From Odontesthes bonariensis (taxonomy: Eukaryota > Chordata > Actinopteri > Atheriniformes > Atherinopsidae): a stretch of 64,000 nt of DNA. The notes below the pieces were generated by a model. It was not told where the DNA came from. It did not search any database and saw nothing but the letters and a program-made list of their open reading frames with translations. The translations under genes and the position numbers were made by a program. How positions within the stretch are numbered: the first letter of the stretch is position 1; the number at the start of each line of letters is the position of its first letter. Shown here piece after piece: positions 1 through 11,250 of this stretch. Location: assembly GCF_027942865.1 (NCBI RefSeq), contig NC_134524.1:20265536-20329535 (forward strand), given 5' to 3'.

Positions 1-1234
1 TACGGCATATTGATCGATCAGACAGTATGCAGAGCGTTTACCCACAATGCATTTCGCTCCTGCCCGAGCCGAAATCGGCCGGCCTGAAGCAGATTTCGCT
101 TAAAGGAGAACTGCGGTATTTTCAACATTAAGCCTCATTTATGAGTCGTCTGCAATGTTTTAGAACCCCCCTCACCGTTTTTTTATTTTTATTTTACTGC
201 CGTCTCCGGTATTTGCCTAATTTTGATTCTTAACCTGCTTCAGAATGGCAAGCATGGTGCATGTCCTAAAAGGTCCGTAAAAGCACCATAAACGTCCGTT
301 TTCAAAATCATCAACTCACCGGAGTGGTTACTGGTGTGCACTGGTAATCCATATCAAATTTCGTTGTGAATAGTTCGAGCTCGTTCATCCTCGAACTATT
401 TTCTTAGCGGTGGCGGAGTAATATCAACGAACATCCAGTACAAAATGTCAAATAAAACACGACAGAAGCAACTTTTCGCCACGAAATTTGATATGGATTA
501 CCAGTGCACACCAGTAACCACTCCGGTGAGTTGATGATTTTGAAAACGGACGTTTATGGTGCTTTTACGGACCTTTTTGGACATGCACATGACTTGCCAT
601 TCTGAAGCAGGTTGAGAAGAATCAAAATTAGGCAAATACCGGAGACAGCAGTAAACATCAAAAAAGTAGTGAGGGGGGTTCTAAAACATTGCAGACGACT
701 CATAAATGAGGCTTAATGTTGAAAATACCGCAGTTCTCCTTTAAGCTCTAAACTCTGTAAACTTTAGCAACATTTGAAACATTTTCAGGCGAGAAAGTAG
801 TCGGTTAGATCCCCAACGTGTTGAAAATCGGCCAAATACCGGCTATTTACAATTTTGTTCCGACGAATTCGGCGCTACTAAAGCTAGCCGTAGTGAGCAG
901 CGCACTTCCGGTTGTTTTCACAAAATAAAATACCCGTTGTCTTTTATCATAGGGAAAGCCATTACGATACAATTGGTGCTTTTGTTTTGAAAACAGGAAG
1001 TGAACCTACCATCGTTGTAGCTAGCTTGAAACTGCCGTTTTGACAGGAAATGACGATCGGCGACGTTACGTTGCATCTTGGGTAGTTTCAGTATGAGTAG
1101 TAACCTCATGATGCATACCCAACATTTTGGCGAATCTAGTATGCATCCGGGAACTTCTCGCTTACTCAAACTCGCATACTAACTCAAAAAGTTAGTATGA
1201 GTAGTGGGAGAAGTATGTGGTTTCGAACACAGCC
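1..1234. mobile_element. Short non-autonomous DNA transposon (family G, copy 1), left end cut off by window
   Basis: This copy shares sequence with 8048-8687 and, reversed, with 33728-37506. Its right end is the inverted-terminal motif GGTTTCGAACACAGCC at about 1219-1234; the matching left end GGCTGTGTTTGAAACC is seen only in the 8048 copy. It has no coding capacity. It is interrupted at 100-744 by a separate TTAA element. The superfamily cannot be assigned from one clear insertion: the 8048 copy has a possible 3- or 5-bp target duplication. It lies in the apparent last intron of the APOL-like gene. Confidence 0.75.
100..744. mobile_element. TTAA-flanked foldback element (piggyBac-like MITE)
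   Basis: TTAA occurs at 100-103 and 741-744. Between them is an almost full-length inverted repeat: AGGAGAACTGCGGTATTTTC reads inward from the left and its complement reads inward from the right, with arms of roughly 300 bases meeting near 400-470. The 8048 copy of the host element has TTGA at the corresponding place, so the empty site was probably TTAA. Exact TTAA duplication is the hallmark of piggyBac-type insertion. There is no ORF of note. Confidence 0.8.
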
Positions 1235-1301
1235 TATGCTTAAGGCTTTTGGAGCCAAAACTCGTTTGACTTTTTCCTTCTGACCCGTGTGTGTCGGACA
1301 G

Positions 1302-1787
1302 GAAGGGTTGGAGACGCTCGAGGAGTGGAACTTTGAGAAATTTGCCGAGAGCATCGCGAAGAAGCACCTAAATCAGAACGTCAAACATGTAATGAAAGAG
1401 GGCGGCCGAGCTGGAAAGGCTTTAGTGATCAACACAGAGAGGCTGATCGGTACCGTCCAGGTCCTCGGCGCTGCCGGCGGCGCCGCCAAAGCTGTGCAGG
1501 TGATGAGCGTCACCACCGGCGTCATGTCGGGTCTCTTCCTGGCTCTGGACATCTTCTTCCTGGCGAAGGACTCCATGGAGCTGAAAAAGGGAGCCAAGAC
1601 CGAATTTGCTGGCAAAATCCGAGAGGTTTGCAAGGACCTGCAGGACGGACTGCTGGAGCTGAACAGAATCAAGGAGCAGCTGCAGAGAACTATGGATGGG
1701 ATTGAGGTGGAGGTGGAGGTGGAGGAGGAGGAGGACGAGGAGCTTTTAAAGTCTGATCTGAAGAAACTTATGGAGCTTGAAGAGTGA
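1302..1787 (+). CDS. Apolipoprotein L-like protein, terminal exon (partial)
   Basis: This is a single plus-strand exon of 161 codons plus stop. It follows a pyrimidine-rich tract and acceptor AG at 1300-1301 and is open in frame 0. A hydrophobic, Gly/Ala-rich stretch (LGAAGGAAKAVQVMSVTTGV) is followed by GLFLALDIFFLAKDSMEL, then a Lys/Glu helix with GAKTEFAGKIREV and LQDGLLELNRI, and an acidic Glu-rich tail. The order hydrophobic hairpin, D-x-FFLAKDS, GAKTE, amphipathic helix is that of the C-terminal half of the APOL family, whose members associate with membranes or lipid. Upstream exons are not visible because 1-1234 is transposon, so they either lie before the window or are lost. There is no convincing ATG in the exon. 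What is seen is the reading frame and motifs; the family call is from recall; activity is unknown. Confidence 0.7.
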   Translation, partial: EGLETLEEWNFEKFAESIAKKHLNQNVKHVMKEGGRAGKALVINTERLIGTVQVLGAAGGAAKAVQVMSVTTGVMSGLFLALDIFFLAKDSMELKKGAKTEFAGKIREVCKDLQDGLLELNRIKEQLQRTMDGIEVEVEVEEEEDEELLKSDLKKLMELEE

Positions 1788-2022
1788 GGGATGATTGCTA
1801 AGCAGCTAAGCCAAAGCCTCCGTCTTAACTGGCCAAAACTGTAGTTGGAGTGAAAAGAGCACTCGCTGTACTGTTACTGTTCTATTGTCACTGCACAGAG
1901 GAATGAATATTTGAATGAAGTAGTTTTATAGTGAGTTATTTAAGTCCATTTAGTTAAACATCCTCAACAAAAAGCTGCCATGTCACAGCGGCTTTCGTTA
2001 TGAAGTTTCTGTGTTTCTCTAC

Positions 2023-2028
2023 AATAAA
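2023..2028 (+). terminator. Poly(A) signal of the APOL-like gene
   Basis: AATAAA lies 236 bases after the stop codon at 1785-1787, in a plausible 3'UTR, and is followed by T-rich sequence. Confidence 0.6.
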
Positions 2029-2430
2029 AAGAGTTTTCTAGTTCTTTTTTCTTCTTGTAAAAAGCACGTCACCGGGGTCCGTTGTAATGTTGGAACCTGA
2101 TACCCAACAGAGGGAGGAAAAGCTAAGACCACAGACTACGTCAGTGACTGAATGAAGGCCCACAAAAATGTTGAAAGACAGCCCGCTTATCTGCGAAATC
2201 TTCTCTTGTAAATTCCTTGACGCGCACCACGGGGAATTTACCCGTGTAAACATCTTCCATTGAGTAAATTCACTCAGTGGATGGAATGAGCATTGTAAAA
2301 GCTTGATAACAATTAGATTAATTACGTTTCCATCTTTTCCCAAGACTGTTATAACGGAGTCAGGAGCTAAACATGTCGTCTTCTCCGGCCAATCCTGGAG
2401 ATTCTCAGTATATTTGGTGGCTAATCCATG

Positions 2431-2890
2431 TCAAATCAAATTTATTTGTATAGCACATTTCATGCACAAAACAATTCAAAGTGCTTCACATGAAATAAAA
2501 GCATTGCAGCAGGGAGTGGAAGAAGCAATAAAAATGCATAAAAGAATATAAAGAGAAACAAATAAAATCTTTTAAATGAATTAAAAAACAAGCAACAGTC
2601 CAGATAAGTAAAAGATATTTCATGCATAGACACATGAGAAAAGAAATGTTTTTAACCTGGATTTAAAAATGTCTACATTTGGTGAAAGTTTAATCTCCAC
2701 TGGCAGTTTGTTCCACTTGTTTGCAGCATAACAGCTAAATGCTGCTTCTCCATGTTTAGTCTGGACTCTGGACTGGACCAGCTGACCTGAGTCCTTGGAC
2801 CTAAGAGCTCTGCTAGTATAGGTTTATATTCTCTGAACAAATCACAGATGTATTTTGGACAGGGACCCGGTCATGTGAGCTTTACATTTC
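2431..2890 (-). mobile_element. LINE 3' tail (L2/Rex-like)
   Basis: Read on the minus strand this ends in GTGCTATACAAATAAATTTG, the tail form seen at the 3' ends of many fish LINE copies. The body includes a stretch on 'tttgcagcataacagctaaa' and a repeated TGGACTCTGGAC. There is no reverse-transcriptase reading frame, so it is a 5'-truncated copy. The family name is from recall. Confidence 0.55.
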
Positions 2891-4560
2891 AAGAGAAATG
2901 GAAACTGAGGTCAAAACTATGGCTGGGCTTGTATAACTATCATGATTATCATCAGAGGGAAGGTGCGGTCCTGTCTCTGTACTTTAAAACTGTCCTCCGC
3001 CCAACTCCATCCCCAAAGGGTGTTTGTACAAGTAGGCTGAAACAGACGAGGATTACATTAGATTAATATGAAAGCTCTAAAGGTCGAAAGAGCAATTGCA
3101 TGTGAACTGTTAAAAAAAAAAAAAAAGGAATCCACAAAGTGGATTGTCACAGAGTAAAACGAAATGTGCTTAACAATAACCTGCTAGTTGTGATTTTTTT
3201 TTTTTTTTTTTTTCAAACGCCATCCACCCCTCGATCCGACATTATGAAGGTTCTGTGACATCTCAAAGGAAACAATCAAAAAGCGTGTTTTCCTCTCTGT
3301 TATTTTGTAAAAAAAAAAAATAGAGTGGAGACTTTAAGGGGCCTGAAATACGCTGTGGAATGACCTCTGGCGTGAAAAGCTCTCATCATGTGACCCACCA
3401 GAGATCCTAAAAATCTGGCTGAGCCTGAGGTCAAAGGGTTCATGAAAGAAGAACAAAAGCCCCTAATCCACATTTTTTCAGATCTGATGCCACCAGAAAA
3501 GCTCGTCGGACACCTTAGCGACTAAAAAGACGTTTGACCAGTTTCTACAAACCTCACATGTAACAAGTGAGCGTTTTACAATAAAGATATGAAAGCTCAC
3601 AGTGCGTTACAGAAGTTGTCGACCTGTTTTTGTACTTGTTTCCCTGAGCAGTGTAAAAAGAATGGTTGACCATGAATATTACACAACAGTTAATGACTTA
3701 GTTATCCAACAGAATCGCAGCACCATGAACATCCACTGAAGTGTAGATCAATCTATCTTTCTATCTAACGTGCGGGACAAGGGGTCATTTTTCTTTGAGT
3801 TACCCCTCTGCTCCTCAGTATAAGATTCTAAATCAAACAATTCAGACGGGATTAAAGTGCACACTACAGACTTTAATTTCAAGTCATTTTCATCCACGAA
3901 ATAAACTGCTGCTGCTGCTGCCGACCTCGTCAACAACAGCACTGGTTAGCTTTTTTAATGCTTCTGTTCGCTTCTCTAAACTTATGGACACTTGATTCAG
4001 TGAGTTTGGATAAGTGACTCATGCGTAACACCGCTATGTATAGCCTAAGGAGGAAGTGTCAGAAGAGCTTTCATAAAAACTCTAAATCATTACTTGACTT
4101 TCTTACGCAATTGATTAATAATGAGTAATCTATGAATAATAATAACGCTACTGAATAACCTGCTCAAAGGAATTTCTGCGACCGACAAAACCTTTTCTCT
4201 TCCTCTTCAACAGATTGTTCCCTCACGAAAAAAAAGAAGGCGAGTCCTATGTAAAGAAAAAAAAACACACACACACACACACTCTGGGAGAGCATATTTT
4301 TGCTTTGACTTGGATTCATTTTTCATGTGTGTAATAAGTCTTTTCCCATTTTCTTTTTTTTACCCCTTGTCCTGTCCAGCATTATGGCGGCAGAATTGAA
4401 AACCGTTTATGCCAAACACATTTGCTATGCCAAGGGAAGCTTTATGGATGTAAAGCTTCCCTTGATGCCCAAAAAAAAAGTCACAAGTGCGGGGTTTTTC
4501 AAACTTAAATAGCAACCAGTAACACCAGCAAAGATTCCACTGTTGAGGAATGATAGGCAC
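2891..4560. other. Non-coding stretch with homopolymers, a CA run and one perfect hairpin
   Basis: No gene is supported here. It contains A and T homopolymers near 3112-3126 and 3197-3213 and a short CA run near 4267-4281. A perfect 14-bp hairpin lies at 4431-4464, with arms 4431-4444 and 4451-4464 and a 6-base loop. Confidence 0.6.
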
Positions 4561-5445
4561 TAAAGTTGGGATTCACAGTTAACATTTATTAGAGATGAAA
4601 TTAAAAGACAATGGACTGAAACCAAATAAAAAAAGGCAAAAGCTAAAAAAAAAAAACAATAAAATGTCTCAACTAGAAATTATAAAAAGCCAAATGTTAA
4701 AAACATTCAAATGTAACAACTAAAAGGGAATAAAAGAAAGAGGTACGAGACTAAAAATGGATAAAAATGTAGCAGTCCAAGGGTCAGAGTCTTTGAATGG
4801 CCTTCAAGGTCCAGAGTTGCGCCGTCACTTGTCAAGTGGGCGGGTCCGTGGAGTTCTCTTCTTTCTGTGTACTCAGCTGATACTATCTATCGCTCTGCGT
4901 AGTCACGGCTCGCCACTGCACCTCAAAGCATAACAAGGAGTATTCAGTATCCAGCAACGGAAAAGAGAGGACAAACGTATTTAACACGAGAGGGAGCAAG
5001 TACTTTCCTTTAGCCAATTTCACACAGGCGTTGTGGTGATTTCTGGTCCGATCCACCTCGCCGCCGTCCTAGAATAGACTCCTGCTCCGTAGCTGACGTC
5101 AGGCTCCTGTCTTCTTCATCCCGGCACCAGCGATCGCGAACCTTTATCCTCCCGTTCTTGTTTCCCCCTCGTTGTTCCTTTGGTCCTGCTGCAATCGTCC
5201 TTTCTCCGTGTCGGCTCCCCTTGCCGTTGCTGCTGTCCTTCCTTTCCTTTCGTTTCTTGTTTGTTCCCCTGTGCCAGTTACCCCCGGTTCCCCCTTTACC
5301 GGGCCTACAGGCCGTCCCGTCCCTTCCCTTCTTCCTCTGTCCAACCTCCCACCTTATATCCAGTCTGTGAGCTTACATGATGTCCATTCCCAATCACTGG
5401 TGCTCCTCTACACAAGCCAGTGAGACAGGGTGAGGGTGTGGCAGA
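4561..5445 (-). mobile_element. Possible LTR-like sequence
   Basis: Read on the minus strand, a CCAAT-like TGATTGG (near 5393) is followed by a TATA-like GGATATAAGGTGG (near 5352), a long C/G-rich leader, and an AATAAA-like signal near 4585. That order resembles an LTR promoter-to-poly(A) layout. No matching target duplication or clear TG...CA boundary was found, so this is only a candidate. Confidence 0.3.
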
Positions 5446-6320
5446 TCAAGCACTTCAGTCTGTTAATAAAAGTCCACATAAAAATAAAGGCATTCAAAGT
5501 GTTCATCACACAACACAAAATAATCTTAAAAGTCAGATGCTGCATGCTTTAAAACAACACTCTAAAATACATTATAAAAACACGATAAAAAGCCTTGATC
5601 TACCAGTTGACATACTTCACACGTGCCGAACTGGACCGGGGGACAGGGAAAGAGCAAAGAAAAAGAAACGGAACAGAAATAGGAAGAAACAATCAGAGAA
5701 AACAATGAAAAACCAGACAACCAGCTGCTGCACCTGTAAAAACAAAACAGGCCTTTGTGGGGAATTCAGCCTTAGAGCCACCAGGAGCACCTGTAAGCAG
5801 ACAAGCAGAGAACAAACACACAAACAAACAAACAAAAAAGCACAGCAGCAGCAATCACAAACAACACAACTGTGGATATGGATGACCTCAAACCACAGGA
5901 CAACACAACAACTGCTTAGTGTATAGGGCCACAACCCCCCCCCCCCCAGCAATCAGAAGCAGGCAGAGAGGGCCCCCAGACCACCAGCAGTCCCCACAGA
6001 GCACAGAACCCGGGAAGCCCACCGCAGGGACAACCACGCATCCACCCAAGACTGCAGAGGAATCCCCCGGACAGAGCCCCCACAAGCATAGGCCAGAGGC
6101 CCTCCGGTGACCAGAGGCGACAGCCCACCAGCCCCGCCAGGCCCCCGCCACCCATACATGGGCCGCACGGTGCAACCGGGCCCCACGAGCCCTAGCGTCA
6201 CCAAACACCCTGGCAGATGCCCCACCCAATACCCGAGAGGGCCAGGCCCCAGAGAAAGCCAAGCGTAATGAGCCAGCGCATGCCCCAGTTCCCCTGGCCA
6301 AGCGCCCCGGGAGTCAAGAT
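5446..6320. repeat. A-rich stretch followed by GC-rich dispersed repeat
   Basis: Positions 5446-5925 are A-rich with short CAAA-type runs. Positions 5936-6305 are C/G-rich, proline-codon-like low-complexity sequence of a kind dispersed in fish genomes. Overlapping frames are open on both strands because of composition. Nothing indicates a protein gene. Confidence 0.5.
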
Positions 6321-6498
6321 CTTTTCCCATTTTCAAAGGAATCAAATATAATTCTATTATATTCTCTTCTGCTCTACAGAGCAAAAATCAAGTGTTTTGT
6401 TAGTAATTATGGTAACAGAGATCTGTATTTTATATATGTAGTAAGAAAAACAACCATGTCATTTCAATTCATAGATTTTAACATAGACGTAGGTTTTT

Positions 6499-6705
6499 TT
6501 TTTTTAAGTATTTTTTTGGGCTTTTTTTGGGGGGGCTTTTTATGACAGTGGAGAGAGACAGGAAGCAGGGGGGCAGAGAGAGGGGGAACAACATGCATCA
6601 AAGGGCTGTCCGATGCGGGACTCGAACCGGAGCCAGCTGCAGTGAGGACTATAGCCTCTTGGACACGGGGTGCCTGCTCAACCCACTACGCCACGGACTA
6701 CCACA
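6499..6705 (-). mobile_element. tRNA-derived SINE, copy 1
   Basis: The minus strand carries an A-box-like TGGCGTAGTGGG and a B box GGTTCGAGTCC, followed by a C/T-rich body (CCCCCTCTCTCTGCCCCC) and a tail of AAAAAGCCC type. Near-identical direct repeats flank it: AGACGTAGGTTTTT at 6485-6498 and AGATGTAGGTTTTT at 6706-6719, as expected for LINE-mediated insertion. It is the same family as 22961-23168. Confidence 0.85.
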
Positions 6706-6719
6706 AGATGTAGGTTTTT

Positions 6720-7461
6720 AGTGACAACATCTAATGGTAAATGGACTGTAACAGACTGGAATATACTCATAGAGCACTTTTGCACTACAAGCCACATTCA
6801 CCTCGTTCATGCACTCATGCGGCAGGTCTTGGTCTATACAAAGTTAGAGGGTCCACAGTGCTTTTCTTCTGTATCACACGCATGCATACATGGACACGTC
6901 GATAGGCAACATGGAGTTCAAAACCACGCAGCAGCCGGGGGGGTAGACAAAACCTGAGCACACAACTCACTTATTTAATTCAGGACTGAATTAAAACCTT
7001 TACAAATTCCAACTCGACTTGGTACAGTAACGGCTTCATACAAAGATCACACCTGGAGTCCATTTTTTCTTCATTTTTAGATAATTGCACCATATGAATT
7101 TATCCTAATGGTATATTCCAGTTTTCATTCAATCGTTCATCCCTTCATTGATTCATTCAGAAGTGCATCGTATTGTGAAGTATTTTGAGTAGTGAGCATC
7201 TTCAGACATTCCTTCTCCTCAAACGAAGAATCTCCATGTCTGATGATAAAAGTCTGACAAACTTTGTAAAAATACCCCAAAACACTGTCAGATTCAACCA
7301 CTATAAAAATGTAGAATTCTGGTCCGGTCACCCTGGCTGAGCTGCGCTTGTCTCGTCTCGCCTTTTAGGAATCCTTTCTGATCCTCCCACTTCAGAGGCC
7401 ACCGACAGCCGTCTACTGCAGGTAAGACGCTGACGCCTCATAAACGTGTCCGATGTGCAGA
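6720..7461. other. Intergenic sequence, nothing recognised
   Basis: No conserved reading frame, RNA gene or clear repeat boundary was seen between the SINE and the solo LTR. Confidence 0.5.
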
Positions 7462-7466
7462 GAGAC

Positions 7467-8727
7467 TGTTACGACCCCAGGTCTAGGGGGTCAGGGTGGT
7501 AACATAAATGTGTCCAGAGGGAAAATTTAAAATAATTTATTACAAAGAAAAGGTTCCATAAACAAGACAGTGGATAGACTTCATCCACACAAACACAAAA
7601 ATCACTCGAAACTAAAGTGATGTATGGTGAAACCCCAACAATTGAATAACCGACAATAACGAAAGTAGCAAATATAACTCAAACTCAAAATAATCAAGGC
7701 AAACAGGGTAACAAACTTCTCCCAAACACAAACTTCTAGTCAGAAGCACCAGAGTCAGTTAACTCGAACTGCTAAGCAGAGAAAAAGGTGGAAGTACAAA
7801 TTCCACTGAAGATTCCCAAAACAGTCAACAAAAGGCCGCAGCAAACAAATTGGGGGATCAGCTGTACAAAGTCTGTTTCTAAAGCTGTCCCCGTGGGGAA
7901 ATTAGTTCAGGAGCCTTTTATAGAGTGCAGGAGGACCTCATTGTTGACCTGTCATCTCCTGCTGGTCCAATAGGGGTGCTCTGCAACTCCCAGGCAACCA
8001 ATCAGCGGAGAGTGCTCCCACACTTAAATCTGCATAAAAAAAACAAAGGCTGTGTTTGAAACCGCCTACTACAGACTACATACTTGCATACGGCATACTT
8101 CCATACTGCATACTCATCGATCAGACAGTATGCAGAGCGTTTACACACAATGCACTTCGCTCCTGCCCAATCCGAAATCAGCCGGCCTGAAGCTGATTTC
8201 CCTTGAGCTATAAACTCTGTAAATATATAGCTTTAGCAACATTTGAAACATTTTTAGGCGAGAAAGTAGTCGTTTTGATCCCCAACGTGTTGAAAATCTG
8301 ACAAAATACCAGCTATTTACAATTTTGTTCCCACGAACTCGGCGCTACTAAAGCTAGCCATAGTGAGCAACGCACTTCCGGTTATTTTCATAAAGTAAAA
8401 TACCCGTTGGCTTTTATCATAGGGAAAGCCATTACGATACAATTGGGGCTTCTGTTTTGAAACAGGAAGTGAACCTACTCTCGTTGTAGCTAGCTTGAAA
8501 CTGCCGTTTTGACAGGAAATGACGATCGGCGATATCACATTACGTTGCATCTTGGGTAGTTTGAGTAAGAGTAGTAATCTCATGATGCATACCCAACATT
8601 TCGGCAAATCTAGTATGCATCCGGGAACTTAAAAAAAGTTAAAGTTAGTAGGAGTAGTAGGAGAAGTATGCGGTTTCGAACACAGCCAAAGAGACTGCAC
8701 AGCCTCTAGAGGCCAGTGGCTGTAACA
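7467..8727 (-). mobile_element. Solo LTR interrupted by a short DNA transposon
   Basis: The plus-strand boundaries are TGTTACGACCCC at 7467 and GGCTGTAACA ending at 8727, so the element starts TGTTAC and ends GTAACA on either strand. Flanks are GAGAC (7462-7466) and GAGTC (8728-8732), a 4/5 match to a 5-bp duplication. On the minus strand there is a TATA box (CTCTATAAAAGGCTCC, near 7912-7927) and, about 370 bases on, an AATAAA near 7534-7545, the promoter then R-region order of an LTR. No internal gag/pol is present. After removing 8048-8687 the LTR is about 620 bases. Confidence 0.7.
8048..8687. mobile_element. Short non-autonomous DNA transposon (family G, copy 2, intact ends)
   Basis: Inverted termini GGCTGTGTTTGAAACCGC (8048) and GCGGTTTCGAACACAGCC (end 8687). 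CAAAG is repeated at 8044-8048 and 8687-8691, which could be a 5-bp target duplication or a 3-bp AAA one, depending on where the terminus is drawn. It is 640 bases, non-coding, inserted into the solo LTR, and is the best reference copy for those at 1-1234 and 33728-37506. Confidence 0.8.
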
Positions 8728-8732
8728 GAGTC

Positions 8733-10500
8733 CCCAAAGGATTAGTTCACTTGTCACTCATGTATTGTTAAGACTGACAAGATTTGAGAGAATATTGATA
8801 ATTTCTGATTGATTTGTGAATTCAAATAAAAAATATGCCTGAATGGATAAAAAAAAAAAAATCTTTGAAAACTTTGCAGCTGCTCCAAACATCAGAAAGC
8901 TTGAGTTTGGCCATCAAGAAACAAGTTAGGCTTTTGGGTTTTTTTGGATGTCATGAAATGTGATGTTTCCTTCTCACCAAAGTCAACAAGTGCTATACGA
9001 CGTGGTTGTTTCGCAATACGAGAGAGGAAGAACATATACAGAATTATGCAGGAGTTATTAGCTGTACAAATAACTGCACATTTCTCCGGTTTTGTCATCG
9101 CATGAATCCCTCACAACAGGACATCCAGTTTCATTCACGGCAGTTGGATTCATCAGCCTGATGAATTAGGTGTTGGCTGGTGCTCAAGGTAAATAATTAG
9201 TCAGAGTCAGAGTGAGATCGGAGAGGACACAAGCCAACATCAACATCATCATGTGCAGTGCATAGCTGCATGCTGTGTGCCGAAATGAGCGTAAATAAAC
9301 TGTGTTCCATGTTAGCTGCAATTCAGGAAGACATGTCGTTTTCCAAAAATGTACTCTAATAAAAGAATTGATGAAGACGGCCAAAGAGAAATAAAAGGGC
9401 AAAAGAAACTAGAACTCGTACTGTTCTCAAGCCGTGCCGTCTGATGTTTGCTGTACCTGCTATGGAAATGTGCCACATCACACACGCGTATTATTGATGC
9501 AGAAAAACAAGCAGACCAGCCTTGAGCAAACACGACAACACAGATCTCTTGTTTGAGCAGCGCTCATGCAAAGTCGCTTGGAGGAAATGGCGGTTGAGCG
9601 ACACTTTTGTGTGATCACGCATCAGTAATTCTAGACTGCTCCTTCCACTGCTGGTCCTTTTGACCCTTTGCTGCGGATTCTCACGGCCAGACAAAAAACG
9701 CCGACTCTGGAAGGAGTTGTGCGGTTGTCCGGCTTCTAGGCTGACAAACAGCTGTGGCAGTGGGAAGGTTTCCTCAGGTGAAAAGCACACCATGAATGAA
9801 GACGCCGATATTAGCCTTTGTCGTGTGTGAAAAGAACTTAAATATGAAGCTCCCTCGGACTGCTGAATGCAGCTTAAATGCAGCTGAGCGGAACAGAATT
9901 ATAGGCCTGTGTCCGAAGCAGATGAGCTTGTTTGAAACATTTTTGAGCGCGGGTGTCTTTTGAACAGAATGAAGCATTTAAATAAAAGGTTCACATGATC
10001 TCAGGTCACTGTCAGACCTAATCACATGGTTTGTGTAAGTCCTTTTGGAACCTGACTTTTTTTCACATGGACTGAGCAGCACACTGGTATCATTTCAACT
10101 TGATGCATCTCAATGCCCAACCATTCTTGGGTAGGATTTGTGGGGGATTTGAACGACTGCAGCTTTCGCAGGTTTAGCAAACAGACTTTTCTATATACAG
10201 CGTCTCAGTTTGTCTCCCTTTTTCTCCGACATTATAATCTCCTCTGTTGCGTCAGTTACAAACAGAGGAAGAGTTTCGAGTTCCATCCACAGCTCTGAAG
10301 CTGTGTGCAAACATCACAAGACTGCATGCAGTCCATGTTGAGAAAACAGAAAGACAAATACTGTAACTAGACCTGAGGGGAAGCGGGGACAATATCTGAA
10401 GCTGACCTTCTTCAGGGAAGTCGGCTGCGAACAACAGCACGATGGACATTTAATGGTTGAAATGAACAGAGAGAGTGACAGGCAGCAATTCCATCTACAA
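8733..10500. other. Intergenic sequence upstream of DOMON-mucin gene A
   Basis: No gene or dispersed repeat recognised. It ends where the A/B duplication unit begins (10505, matching about 17831). Confidence 0.5.
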
Positions 10501-10599
10501 CAGATTCATACCTGTTTTCCACCACATCACGTCCTTACTCTTATTTCCCCCACACATTCTGGAAATTCGAGTGAAGTTAGAGGTTGGGTTTTTTTCTGA

Positions 10600-10787
10600 T
10601 GTGGTCAAGGTCTTGTCCCCTCCCCTCCCCTTTGGTTTAAATTGCGATGCGTAGTCAACAGGTGTCACAGCTTCACCTGAGAGCCTGCTGGGGACATCAG
10701 AGACAGTCCATCTACTAGTCATACCGGAGAATAAGGAACTACGCATCTTTTTGCTCTTGACATCATTTGCATTGAAGACATCTACAG
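10600..10787 (+). promoter_or_regulatory. Promoter and non-coding first exon of gene A
   Basis: A TATA-like TTTAAAT is at 10636-10642. Transcription would start about 25-35 bases on. The non-coding exon 1 ends at 10787 with donor CTACAG|GTAGGC. The block is almost identical to 17922-18109 in front of gene B, so the two paralogues probably share expression control. The start site is inferred, not seen. Confidence 0.6.
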
Positions 10788-11250
10788 GTAGGCAAAGACA
10801 ACCGTTGACCATTCTGAAATGTTTTCTTCCGCATTACTGCATCATATATTTAGTTACATCATGAGTAATAATGATCAAGAACAGTAGTTACTAGTAACAA
10901 GTAAGAATAACACATTTTCAGATGAACTTTCAATAGAAACCATTCTTTTTTTGCAATTCTACATTTTATTTCTCCAAACCAAAATAAGCCATATTACATG
11001 TTAAACCTGCCGCCCCATTCCTGAGAAATATATGAATATTATTGAAATATTGATACAAATTTTAAAACAATAGAGGCTCATTTTATTCATGTAACTTGAG
11101 AATAATCAGAATTTTTTTTCATAAAAGGAAGATTTCAAATTTGATACTATTTCCCTCCAATTGAATAAATTCAATTTAAGATGCTAACATCTGCGTCTGA
11201 CTTTTCCCACTGCATCACTTTAATAAGCGATCCTTTTCTCTTTTCTAGAC

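Noticed and set aside
1287..1301. GTG start codon for the APOL-like protein
   Set aside because: The bases belong to the pyrimidine/GT tract and acceptor of an intron; vertebrate genes rarely start at GTG and the exon is better read as terminal.
4561..5445. Firm LTR retrotransposon call
   Set aside because: Promoter-like motifs only; no duplicated flank or clear ends, so kept as a low-confidence candidate.
5888..6384. Minus-strand Gly/Trp/Leu-rich frames
   Set aside because: Composition effect of a GC-rich dispersed repeat; overlapping frames are equally open.
6599..6705. tRNA gene
   Set aside because: A and B boxes are present but the acceptor and anticodon stems do not fold well, and the body and target duplications show it is a SINE.
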